Assembly: GCA_025916675.1 (NCBI GenBank)
Contig: CP098402.1
Span: 925,205-989,204, forward strand
DNA from: Phycisphaera sp.
GTDB lineage: Bacteria > Planctomycetota > Phycisphaerae > Phycisphaerales > UBA1924
Direction: 5' to 3'
DNA: 64,000 nt
The notes under the pieces were generated by a model. It was not told where the DNA came from. It saw only the letters and a list, made by a program, of their open reading frames with translations, and ran no database searches. The translations under genes were made by a program, and so were the position numbers. This document shows positions 45,192 to 52,886 of this stretch, one piece after another. Within the stretch, counting starts at the first letter, position 1, and every line of letters starts with the position of its first letter.

Positions 45192-45392
45192 TCAGAACAG
45201 AGTGGTATCGTTTGGTTTGAGCCGAGGCCCCTGCACTTCCGAGAGCTTGTTGATGCGAACAACTCGTCCAACTTGGTCCTGGCTTTGCCCAGGGAGTCTA
45301 TTGTGGTGCTTCTTGTAGAAATCAATAGCGTGGTGTTCGGGGTATCCCATCGTGCCCGAGATTTGGCAGATTGATACACCGCTGAGCATGCC
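45192..45392 (-). pseudogene. C-terminal remnant of a tyrosine integrase
   Basis: The frame reads GVSICQISGTMGYPEHHAID followed by FYKKHH, which lines up with GVPIRQVAGMLGHSEQRTTE and FYGKHH of the intact integrase at 45910, including the catalytic Tyr. The catalytic domain upstream is missing. A His-to-Tyr change at the MGY position also removes a catalytic residue. It marks an older element in the same spot. Confidence 0.6.
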
Positions 45393-45400
45393 AGCTGATC

Positions 45401-45653
45401 TTGGCGCGCATTGGCGCACAAAGCATGCCGAATACTGCGGAATTGGGCGTCATGGTGACAAGAGAAAGGGCTCAAAACCTAGCTATGCACGCCGCTCCTC
45501 CCCTTACCAAGGGTGCGCTCTACCACTGAGCTACGGCGGCTGGAAACGGCTAGGTATACACGGCAACACTACGGATTGCAAGGACTCCGTGCGATTACCC
45601 GCAGCGGTGCCCACAGAGCCTTCGATCGTGTTCTGGCGCGCGTTTGGCGCGCA
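45401..45653. repeat. Attachment-site region: paired TTGGCGCGC repeats around a tRNA half
   Basis: TTGGCGCGCATTGGCGCACA at 45401-45420 and TGGCGCGCGTTTGGCGCGCA at 45634-45653 flank the half tRNA-Thr at 45499-45540. Pairs of short direct repeats on both sides of a tRNA-derived core are what integrase arm sites look like. The intact integrase ends 257 bp to the right. Confidence 0.5.
45499..45540 (-). pseudogene. 5' half of a tRNA-Thr(GGT), truncated at the anticodon stem
   Basis: Read on the minus strand: GCCGCCGTAGCTCAGTGGTA gives acceptor strand and D-arm, then GAGCGCACCCTTGGTAAGGG gives the anticodon loop TTGGTAA (anticodon GGT, Thr). After GGG the sequence no longer pairs (GGGGA instead of GGGTG), and there is no T-arm or 3' acceptor strand. 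A tRNA split at the anticodon loop is a typical crossover site for tyrosine integrases. Confidence 0.65.
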
Positions 45654-45909
45654 GGGGTGTCCCGGAGACGCGACGCCGATCACGTCTCCAGGTATTCGAC
45701 CTCGCTGGGAACGTGCGTTTCCAGCCTCGTTCGGGTGTTGCCAGTTGGTGTAGTGTGGCAATACGAGCACACTTGCCCGTACCAGATCATCGGCAAGACA
45801 GATCACGATGGTGCCGGGGTTCGTTCTGGATGAGCGTTGGAGATGATCGGTGCCTCGGACGCGAAGGAGTGGGGCGGCGAAAATGTAGCCGCTCAGACTG
45901 CAAGCCCCA

Positions 45910-47025
45910 TCAGTGATCGTGTTTCGGGTCATCCCACCCTGCGGGTACATCCCGATCGGGACCGAACAGCGTGTCGAGGGCGTCCGTCGCGTCCTTGAGG
46001 AAAGCGACGTGGTGCTTGCCATAGAACTCGGTGGTCCGCTGCTCGGAGTGCCCCAGCATGCCCGCGACCTGGCGGATCGGCACGCCGATGGCCAGCATGA
46101 GCGTCGCACCGGTATGACGGAGCGTGTACGGGCTGACGTCCTCGAGCCCCGCCGCCTTGCACGCCGCGGCGAATGACCGTCTGACGTGTGTTACTGGCCG
46201 CCCGAGGTATTCGATCACGTGCCCGGTGTAGGAGTCAGCGATCGCCTCCTCCAGCACGGGCCGCAGCGTCCGCGTGATCGGGACCACGGGCCGGTGCTTG
46301 CGAGTCTGGAGCCCGCCGGTCGCGAGGAAATCGATCCTGTTGCTCTCGAAGTCGATCTGGTTGGCGTGCAGCGTAAGGATCGCCCCGGGCCGCTGGAGCG
46401 TGTGCAACGCGACCATGACGAACCGCAAGAGGTGGTCCTTCTCGCACGCCCCGATCAGGCGGTCGACCTGCCCCGGGAAGAGGAAGTGCTGCCTCGGCGG
46501 TGGCTCGATCACGGATTGGACGTACGGCGGATGGGTGAGCAGCCCCTCCCGCCAGGCGTCGTTCAGTGCGGCCCGCATCACGCGGAGCTCGCGGGACAGG
46601 GTGCCGTTGGAGGCCGCGTACCCCCGGGACCGCAGGTCGCGTCGCCGCCACTCGATGTAGCGATCCTGGGCCGCACGGGTGAGCTCGGCCACCGAGGCGA
46701 TGTCGTGGCTCGTGAGGAAGGCCGTCCAGTGCTTGAGGGCCGTTGCTTCGGCGGTCCCCCGACGCTTGCCGCGGTTCGTGCGTTTGACGTAGGACGTGAG
46801 CAGCCCGATCAGGTCGAGCCGCTCGGGTGGCGTCGGCCCGAGCGAGATCCGGGCCCGGGTGAACTCGACCAGTCGTTCCTTGGCCAGGTCGAGGTCGTTC
46901 GTCTTGGTGCTCCGCCTATGCCACTTGCGTGACCCCGGCCGGCACCAGGTGATGTAGAGGCTCTTGGAGTCCGGTCGCTTGACCAGCTTGTGGCCCTGGT
47001 ACTCCCAGACGGGCTCGTAGAACAT
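45910..47025 (-). CDS. Tyrosine recombinase / integrase
   Basis: 371 aa, starting behind AGGAAA. An N-terminal SAM-like core-binding region (TAEATALKHWTAFLTSHDIA) precedes the catalytic domain with Arg (TLQRPGAILTL), LRHTGATLML (Arg and the His box), MLGHSEQRTTEF (second His) and Tyr in FYGKHH. It integrates and excises a mobile element; the half tRNA-Thr with flanking repeats beyond its 3' end is the likely att site. Confidence 0.9.
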   Translation of the reverse strand: MFYEPVWEYQGHKLVKRPDSKSLYITWCRPGSRKWHRRSTKTNDLDLAKERLVEFTRARISLGPTPPERLDLIGLLTSYVKRTNRGKRRGTAEATALKHWTAFLTSHDIASVAELTRAAQDRYIEWRRRDLRSRGYAASNGTLSRELRVMRAALNDAWREGLLTHPPYVQSVIEPPPRQHFLFPGQVDRLIGACEKDHLLRFVMVALHTLQRPGAILTLHANQIDFESNRIDFLATGGLQTRKHRPVVPITRTLRPVLEEAIADSYTGHVIEYLGRPVTHVRRSFAAACKAAGLEDVSPYTLRHTGATLMLAIGVPIRQVAGMLGHSEQRTTEFYGKHHVAFLKDATDALDTLFGPDRDVPAGWDDPKHDH

Positions 47026-47027
47026 GT

Positions 47028-47186
47028 CGGAGTTTCCTGCTGTTGTTCGAGGTAGCGGTTCAGGATGGCCTCGGTGAAGAAAACCCGAGAGCCGATCCGG
47101 AGGCAGCCCAGGCGGCCGCTCTGGCGTTCGCGGTCGATCGTGCTGCGGTGGACTCGGAGCACCTTCGCCGCTTCGGTGGCCGTCAG
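47028..47186 (-). CDS. Excisionase-like HTH without a normal start codon
   Basis: The frame between the XRE gene and the integrase encodes a clear HTH_17 excisionase domain: LTATEAAKVLRVHRSTIDRE, then RQSGRLGCLRIGSRVFFTEA and ILNRYLEQQQ. No ATG, GTG or TTG precedes it in this frame back to 47609. A CTG overlaps the XRE stop (CTGA, 47186-47183), so either CTG initiation by translational coupling or a -1 frameshift from the XRE frame is needed. In this frame there is no stop before the integrase start, so the C-terminal end given is the end of the domain. Confidence 0.5.
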
Positions 47187-47473
47187 GAGTTCGGGAAGGC
47201 CCGGCTTGTTCGGCTCGGATGGGCCCCCGCGTGTGGGATCAGCCCGGCCACCAGCATCTCCGGCTTGATCCGAAGGGCCTCGGCGAGCCTCACCATCCGT
47301 CCCGCCGTCATCGGGTCCATCCCCGTCTCGTGGCCGTCGAGCTGGTCCGTCGTGATATCCAGCATGGAGGCGACCTGGTGCTGGTCGAGATCGAGCAGTT
47401 CCCTCGCCTGGATCAGGCGTTGGCCGATTAGGAAGTCGAACTCCTGCTCGGCCTTGTAGCTTTTGTTCGTCAT
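47183..47473 (-). CDS. XRE-family HTH regulator (integrase module)
   Basis: 96 aa from ATG 47473 behind GAAAGGA. HTH: FLIGQRLIQARELLDLDQHQ / VASMLDITTDQLDGHETG. The last 20 residues look non-domain, and in another frame the same DNA begins the excisionase-like HTH. It probably controls the integrase/excisionase genes that follow. Confidence 0.75.
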   Translation of the reverse strand: MTNKSYKAEQEFDFLIGQRLIQARELLDLDQHQVASMLDITTDQLDGHETGMDPMTAGRMVRLAEALRIKPEMLVAGLIPHAGAHPSRTSRAFPNS

Positions 47474-47605
47474 GGTCGTGTGTCCTTTCGTTTTCGCCAT
47501 GACGCGCATGTTCGTGGCCCGGAGTCAATCGCAACCGTGCCGTATCAGGTTCGGTTGTGTTCTTTTGTTGCGCGAAGTCCGCGCTCCGGCTCACATCGCG
47601 CCACC

Positions 47606-48097
47606 TCATGATGGGTCCTCCACGCCGGGGTAAGCGATAGTCGGCTCGCCACGCCGGCGGAGGACCTCATTCGCTGTTCGGACAATGCGGCGGACGTCGC
47701 TCGATCGGCCATCGAGCAGGAACACGCCCGTGCGTGTGAACTGGGCCCGGGCACCCAGCACATCGAGGGCCCGCAGCACCGGCAGGCTCAGCGGCCCCTG
47801 GTCGTTCGCGGCGGTGGGATCCTCGTCCGGATAGTCCGGCGACCAGGGCAGCACCATCCGGTGGCACCCATCGGCACCGGTGATGGTCCGGGCGCACCTG
47901 GGCGGGGACGGATCCAGGAAGTCTTCCAGGACAACCTCCTGGTCCGTCAGGTCCTGGATGCGCTGGAGGGTTTGGGGTTGGGGGATCCGCTCGCCGGTCA
48001 GGTATCGCCAGACCGTCGAGCGGCGTTGGACGCCGAGCATCCGTCGGAGCTGCGACGGCGTCATGGATCTCTGGTAGAGATAGTCTGCGAGTTTCAT
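47606..48097 (-). CDS. HTH regulator with unknown C-terminal domain
   Basis: 163 aa from ATG 48097. An N-terminal helix-turn-helix (MKLADYLYQRSMTPSQLRRM / LGVQRRSTVWRYLTGERIPQ) is followed by a short linker with two Cys (RCARTITGADGCHRMVLPWS) and a C-terminal segment of unknown fold. It is the first regulator gene of the minus-strand integrase module. Confidence 0.7.
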   Translation of the reverse strand: MKLADYLYQRSMTPSQLRRMLGVQRRSTVWRYLTGERIPQPQTLQRIQDLTDQEVVLEDFLDPSPPRCARTITGADGCHRMVLPWSPDYPDEDPTAANDQGPLSLPVLRALDVLGARAQFTRTGVFLLDGRSSDVRRIVRTANEVLRRRGEPTIAYPGVEDPS

Positions 48098-48194
48098 ACC
48101 CGCGAGATACCGCAACTCGCGGTTGCACTCAACCGGGCGTTGCCAACCCGATGCGGCAGGGAGAGTGGGGGCGTAAGAAAGCGTGCGGGTGGTG

Positions 48195-48647
48195 CTACCC
48201 GGCGGTGTAGACGCCGCGGGCGACCCGCTTGAAGCGTTTGTCCTTGGTCAGCGTCTGGTTCACCATGACGCGGAAGTTCTGCGGCGTGGACTTGGTCTTG
48301 TACCCGCTCTTCAGCACGGCCTCGGTCGCGTCGGTGACTGACATCTCCCGGCCGCCGAGGACATCCTGCAGGACATCGGCCAGGACGGGACGGCCGCGGC
48401 GTGCCCGCTTCTTGGAGGTCTTACGTTTTGGTTGGCGGGCCTTGCGTGGCGTTGCGGGTGAGGCTTCGAGGTCGGCCAGATGGGCATCGATCTCCTCGAG
48501 CTGGGCCAGGAGGTCGTCGCGTTCGTGCTGGAGGACCTCGCGGCGGCGATCGAGTTCGCCCAGCAGGCTCGAAGTCGTCGCGGCCTTCAGGCTCGATTGG
48601 CGTCGGGTCTTCTTTTTGGTCTTGGGCAAGCGGTCGCTCCTCTTCAT
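48195..48647 (-). CDS. Coiled-coil plus HARE-HTH-like protein
   Basis: 150 aa. A Lys-rich start, a predicted coiled coil (LLGELDRRREVLQHERDDLL), a basic linker, and a C-terminal winged-helix domain of HARE-HTH type (LADVLQDVLGGREMSVTDAT; GYKTKSTPQNFRVMVNQTL). Such domains bind DNA and occur in proteins linked to DNA modification and restriction. The gene has a CCCCCTATTTAGGGGG palindrome 24 bp upstream of its start. Confidence 0.65.
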   Translation of the reverse strand: MKRSDRLPKTKKKTRRQSSLKAATTSSLLGELDRRREVLQHERDDLLAQLEEIDAHLADLEASPATPRKARQPKRKTSKKRARRGRPVLADVLQDVLGGREMSVTDATEAVLKSGYKTKSTPQNFRVMVNQTLTKDKRFKRVARGVYTAG

Positions 48648-49055
48648 GGGATCATAATAATAGGCCAATACCCCCTATTTAGGGGGGATATGGAATCAGG
48701 TTACATGCGATAGCACACCGAACTCGATTGGCGGCTCGATCGTGTGGATTCGGAATGCCATCTATGGAAAAGAGGCCCCTCGGGCTCAGCCCGTCCGGCA
48801 GGTGGCGGTCAGGCTCCGCGATCGACGGGGTGATCGAATGGGGATGAGACACTCGATGCCGCCTGCGCGTGATCGCATCGGGGCCCACGCGGGGGTGAGG
48901 CCCCGACGGCGATCCCGCTCCGGCAGTTCCGACAACTAGAACACATGACTACAAACCACCGGTCAAGTATTTTCAGAAGCAAGGCAATGCCCAAACGGTT
49001 TGCAGTTGTGGGAGAGTAGAATTGCCTCTGCCCACTTTTGATTGTTCTGTGCGCA
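48648..49055. other. Intergenic region before queD
   Basis: 408 bp between the minus-strand HARE-HTH gene and the plus-strand queD. It holds the palindrome at 48671-48686 and otherwise only short frames with no family signal. No clear promoter was identified for queD. Confidence 0.4.
48671..48686. promoter_or_regulatory. 16-bp palindrome upstream of the HARE-HTH gene
   Basis: CCCCCTATTTAGGGGG, the exact reverse complement of the site at 35569. It is 24 bp ahead of the start at 48647, a position suited to an operator. Confidence 0.5.
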
Positions 49056-49439
49056 ATGTCCGATACGTTAACGATGCTGGAAGTCTTCCGCGAGTTCCAT
49101 TTCGACGCCGCCCACAGGCTCGAGAACCTGCCCGAGGGGCACAAGTGCGCCCGCGTGCATGGGCACACGTATCGGCTGACGGTGTACGTGGCGGGCGAGG
49201 TCGACCCCGTCATGGGCTGGATCGTGGACTTCGCCGACCTAAAGCGGATCACCCAGGGCGTCGTCGGCCAGCTCGATCACCGGATGCTGAACGACGTACC
49301 CGGGCTGGAGCAGCCAACGACCGAAAGCGTCATCGTGTGGATCTGGGACCGTCTCAAGCCGGACCTGCCGCACCTAAGTCGGCTTCGGTTGTGGGAGAAT
49401 GCGACTTCAGGGTGCGAGTATACCGGTCGATTACGCTAA
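49056..49439 (+). CDS. queD: QueD-family 6-carboxytetrahydropterin synthase
   Basis: 127 aa. The signature residues of the PTPS/QueD family are all present: zinc ligands in FDAAHRL and HGHTY, the catalytic Cys in HKCARVHGHTY, the DFADLK and LDHRMLND segments, PTTESVIVWIW and the Glu in RLWENATSG. QueD makes 6-carboxy-tetrahydropterin, the second step toward preQ0, the precursor of queuosine and of 7-deazaguanine DNA bases. QueC, QueE and FolE are not in the window and would have to come from elsewhere. Its 3' end overlaps that of the convergent nuclease gene by 4 bp. Next to a DpdA-type gene it suggests a DNA-modification role. Confidence 0.88.
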   Translation: MSDTLTMLEVFREFHFDAAHRLENLPEGHKCARVHGHTYRLTVYVAGEVDPVMGWIVDFADLKRITQGVVGQLDHRMLNDVPGLEQPTTESVIVWIWDRLKPDLPHLSRLRLWENATSGCEYTGRLR

Positions 49440-50446
49440 TTAGTTCGGACGTTGGTACGGTCTATATCACGTTCCTCGCCGTGCAAGTGCGCACGGTAAG
49501 AAGGGCAATCAAATCGCTGCCCACACCCTAGGCACTGTTTCGCAAGCTCCTTGTCGACTCGCTTCGCCAGAGGGAGACTTTGCTTTCGTGCGTCGCCACC
49601 TTCTAAACTCTGAGGATCGGCCTCAAAGGCCAGCATAGTCGAACGAACTGCGCGAGCTTGGGCAAGCGTCCAATCATGGGCACGGCGCACCAATGCCTCA
49701 GTGATTTCAATCGCCAACAACTGTCTGGATGGCTTTGGCTCGTTGACAAAGAAAATGACACAGCGTTTTGGAAGGGTCCCGGCGCGTTCAGCGTAGAGGC
49801 CAGCATATGTCAAGAGCTGAAGAACAAATGCTTCCGAATATTGGGATGCAGCCCGGCTACCCTTATAATCCCAGACCTCGAGGTCGCCCGGCGCAGCCCT
49901 TACGGTGCGTTCTTCAGCATGTCCGCTGAAAGCATTCAGATCAGTCCACTTCCAGGTGTTATCGTAGGTGAGCGGCTGTTGCTGCTGAACAACAAGGTCA
50001 AGTACGCCGGTTAGCAGCATCTTGGTCTTTCCAGCGAAGTCAGCTGCTACTAGTTTTCTGATCGCCCTAAGCTCATACTCCGTATGTTGAGCCCCTTCAA
50101 TTGCGGCTTTAACGGTAGCATGGATCTGTCCGCTTGGATAGATGTTCGACAGTGCACGGCCGACAATCGTGTCCTTGCTAGCAAAGGCTGTTCTGATGCC
50201 ACGAGCCCACAGCACTCTAAAGTGTCGACGCAATTGCGCATCGAGCTCAGTTGCAGTAGCGTGACGTCCCTCAGTGTCATAGAACGCAGCAAGCCACTCC
50301 ATGGCATGATGAACTAGTCTTCCCTCCATCGCCTGAGACTGCTCATACGGATGAAATCCTGCGTATTTCTCATAAGCCCATGACCGGGGGCAACGTCGAT
50401 GAGCCAGTAAATCTCCGGTGTACGAGATCTGGAGTACTTCATTCAT
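49436..50446 (-). CDS. PD-(D/E)XK nuclease of the RecB/Cas4 type with Cys cluster
   Basis: 336 aa. The start ATG overlaps the helicase stop by 8 bp and has AAGGAG upstream. Layout: Cys in HRRCPRSWAYEKY, His in GRLVHHAMEWL, Asp in LLTGVLDLVV, the PD-(D/E)XK core LEVWDYKGSRAASQYSEAFV with QLLTYAGLYAE, and a C-terminal cluster CLGCGQRFDCPSY. One N-terminal plus three C-terminal Cys is the iron-sulphur arrangement of AddB, Cas4 and related nucleases. It is translated with the helicase, so the two probably act as a helicase-nuclease pair. Confidence 0.8.
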   Translation of the reverse strand: MNEVLQISYTGDLLAHRRCPRSWAYEKYAGFHPYEQSQAMEGRLVHHAMEWLAAFYDTEGRHATATELDAQLRRHFRVLWARGIRTAFASKDTIVGRALSNIYPSGQIHATVKAAIEGAQHTEYELRAIRKLVAADFAGKTKMLLTGVLDLVVQQQQPLTYDNTWKWTDLNAFSGHAEERTVRAAPGDLEVWDYKGSRAASQYSEAFVLQLLTYAGLYAERAGTLPKRCVIFFVNEPKPSRQLLAIEITEALVRRAHDWTLAQARAVRSTMLAFEADPQSLEGGDARKQSLPLAKRVDKELAKQCLGCGQRFDCPSYRAHLHGEERDIDRTNVRTN

Positions 50447-52886
50447 TCGAGTACTCCTTAACGATGATCTTTGGAAAATCTGGGTAGCGAACACCCTGTA
50501 GACCAGAAAATAATCGGTGAATGGCAGGATGCAGCTTGCCGTCCCTCTCGCTTGCGGGGTCCAGAAGAATCGTAAGCTGTCGTTTGGCCCTCGTGATTGC
50601 CACGTACACCTCGCGATCACGATCAGCCTCCGCAAGATCAAGTGTCGCCTGCGTTGTCGTCATGGCGTGCCCGTCAATGACTGTGAAGGGCTGTACCCTT
50701 CCGCTAAAAACCTCGGTTCTGAGGACGGGCCCTACGTCAACATCACGCCCCGTCGCAGCGACATAGACCGAATCCCATTCTAATCCCTTAGCTTGGTGAA
50801 ATGTAAGCAGCGGAAGTGAACCGTCCTCAAAGGCTTCTACCTCCGGGTCATCAAGGGTCGTATTTTTCAAGATTGCGCCGAACGTGCCCAGGAAATTCCA
50901 ATACTGACCCGGCCAAAGATACTTGCCATGCTGAAGCTTGAGGTCGATGGCGCCATCAAGTGGCGATCTTGTCCGCCTAGTAGGTGCTGTGTAGTCCTCT
51001 AATAACTGCGTAAAGAGCGCCTGACGGAACAAATCAATGGTAAACCCGCTGGCACGGAAAAAAGGCAGAGTCAGCAGTCGTGACACGAGGCTGTGAAGCG
51101 AGAGCCGAGCCTTTGAACCTTGCGCAATCAAATTGTTCCGTATGCTATCGACGTAATCAAGTACCGCTTGTCGATCTGGCGGCGTAGGTCCGATGCCGGC
51201 GCCGCCATTATTACGAAATTTTTTCTGATAATCCTGATGACCATTTGCAATGGGAAAAGGTGGAGGCGCAGACAAGGCGTGAGTGGCGTGTCCGGAGTTG
51301 TCGTGGGACGCCCATACCATCACGGACCTCCCATCTTTTCCTGCCGGTGCCTTGGTAATCGGGTCAATCAAGTACGACAAGATACCAAAGAGCATGCCAA
51401 AAGGGCTATCTGGTTGACCAGCGACCTTGCTGCGCGGATTGTAGAGGCGCAAACCACGGTTGTTAATAGCGTCCCGTATCATGGATGCGGGGCGAGGGTT
51501 ATCTGACGACCCAAGTTCGCTCGTGCTAAACATGAGCATTGCGGCACTTCCGCATAAATGGCCGTTATCATCAGCAAGTGCAACTGCCTCACTTGCTACT
51601 ACGGCCGCCAATTCGGGCCATGGGCCGGTGAGCAGGCGTACTGGTGCTCCCTTTGGCGCGGACGTTTCCGCGACAATGGTCTTCGAGAGTGATAACGCGC
51701 CTAGTTTGGCCGAGTTACGATACTGCTCGCTAAAGTCAACTATGGTGGCGCTGCTACGATAATTGGTTTGGAGCTTCTCCTGTCGAAATGGTACATTCCG
51801 GGCTCTACAGTGCGGCTCAAGGTCTTGAAAGCAAGAAAGATCAGAGCCTCGAAAACGGTAAACAGCTTGGTCGTCATCGCCAACGACAGTGAGTAGAGTC
51901 GATGGACTTTGAAGCCATCCAGTATGGATGGCAAATTGGATGGGATTGTTGTCTTGAAACTCGTCGACAAATACGTGTGTGAAGTGAGGAGCAAGTGAAG
52001 CCTGTCGTTCTAGGAACCGTTTCTGAATGGTGGGAAAGTCTAGAACATCCTGTTGGTCGAGATATTGTTCCCATCGCTTCTGCAATTGTGATAGATCGTG
52101 CGTCAACCCATTAGGACCGGCGGTCTGCTCGACTCCGTTCAATGAACCAGTAGTCGAACAGCGTGGAATCCAAGTTTCGGTGTGTTGAGCTAGTAGTTCT
52201 TGCAGAAACCTAGCCTTCTGAATCGTTTGTGCTGGCCATTGCTTCGGCGACAGGTAATGCGGGCGGAATAGCGAGAGCAAGGGTTCCGAAGCAATGAGGC
52301 GGTCGCACACACGAGGTGGGCCTTTCCCTCCGCTGAAGCCGAGACTGTGTCGGTGGTCTTTGATCAAGCGAGACTTTGTTTCAAGGTCGGTCATCAACTC
52401 AGTGCCAGAGGCCATGTAAGCCGCGTCATACTCTGCGAGCAAACGATGACACAGGCTGTGCAATGTGCCAATCTGTAAGTCGTGTACTCTTGGATCGGCT
52501 GCCGGAATTGACTTCGCGTGAGCATGCTTTAAAAGTTGATCACATCGTTCAACGAGCCGAACCTGGAGTTCGGTAGCTGCCCGCTTCGTGAAGGTTGTGA
52601 CTAAGAGCGTGTTTGCAGGAGTGCCGCGAACAAAAAGGTCGTACAGCACACGCCAAGCCAGCATCTCCGTTTTTCCCGATCCAGGGCCCGCCAGTATTTG
52701 CAGTACGCGGTCGTCCTCGTCAATGTGAATGATGCGACGTTGAGGTGAATCATCGGGAAGCGGAGTGCGACCGGCTTCGACTAGCACGGAATCAAGCAGC
52801 GAGAAGAAGTTGGAGCGTGACACAGTGTTCTTTGCACTGTGGTGCATCGGCGACGTAGCGGTTGTTGATGTTAAAGGTATAGTCAT
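50439..52886 (-). CDS. UvrD/Rep-family superfamily 1 helicase
   Basis: 815 aa; ATG at 52886 overlaps the DpdA stop (ATGA). SF1A motifs: I (ILAGPGSGKTEMLAWRV), Ia (LVTTFTKRAATEL), II (VFVDEFQDNN), III (VVGDDDQAVYRFRG), IV (LQTNYRSSATIVDFS), V (LLTFHQAKGLEWDSVYVAAT), VI (YVAITRAKRQLTILLD). It has no fused nuclease; that function is supplied by the next gene. Base composition is visibly more AT-rich than the flanks, which points to horizontal acquisition. Confidence 0.9.
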   Translation of the reverse strand: MTIPLTSTTATSPMHHSAKNTVSRSNFFSLLDSVLVEAGRTPLPDDSPQRRIIHIDEDDRVLQILAGPGSGKTEMLAWRVLYDLFVRGTPANTLLVTTFTKRAATELQVRLVERCDQLLKHAHAKSIPAADPRVHDLQIGTLHSLCHRLLAEYDAAYMASGTELMTDLETKSRLIKDHRHSLGFSGGKGPPRVCDRLIASEPLLSLFRPHYLSPKQWPAQTIQKARFLQELLAQHTETWIPRCSTTGSLNGVEQTAGPNGLTHDLSQLQKRWEQYLDQQDVLDFPTIQKRFLERQASLAPHFTHVFVDEFQDNNPIQFAIHTGWLQSPSTLLTVVGDDDQAVYRFRGSDLSCFQDLEPHCRARNVPFRQEKLQTNYRSSATIVDFSEQYRNSAKLGALSLSKTIVAETSAPKGAPVRLLTGPWPELAAVVASEAVALADDNGHLCGSAAMLMFSTSELGSSDNPRPASMIRDAINNRGLRLYNPRSKVAGQPDSPFGMLFGILSYLIDPITKAPAGKDGRSVMVWASHDNSGHATHALSAPPPFPIANGHQDYQKKFRNNGGAGIGPTPPDRQAVLDYVDSIRNNLIAQGSKARLSLHSLVSRLLTLPFFRASGFTIDLFRQALFTQLLEDYTAPTRRTRSPLDGAIDLKLQHGKYLWPGQYWNFLGTFGAILKNTTLDDPEVEAFEDGSLPLLTFHQAKGLEWDSVYVAATGRDVDVGPVLRTEVFSGRVQPFTVIDGHAMTTTQATLDLAEADRDREVYVAITRAKRQLTILLDPASERDGKLHPAIHRLFSGLQGVRYPDFPKIIVKEYSNE

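Noticed and set aside
48742-48939. Short plus-strand frame before queD
   Set aside because: Arg-rich, no Shine-Dalgarno, no family signal.
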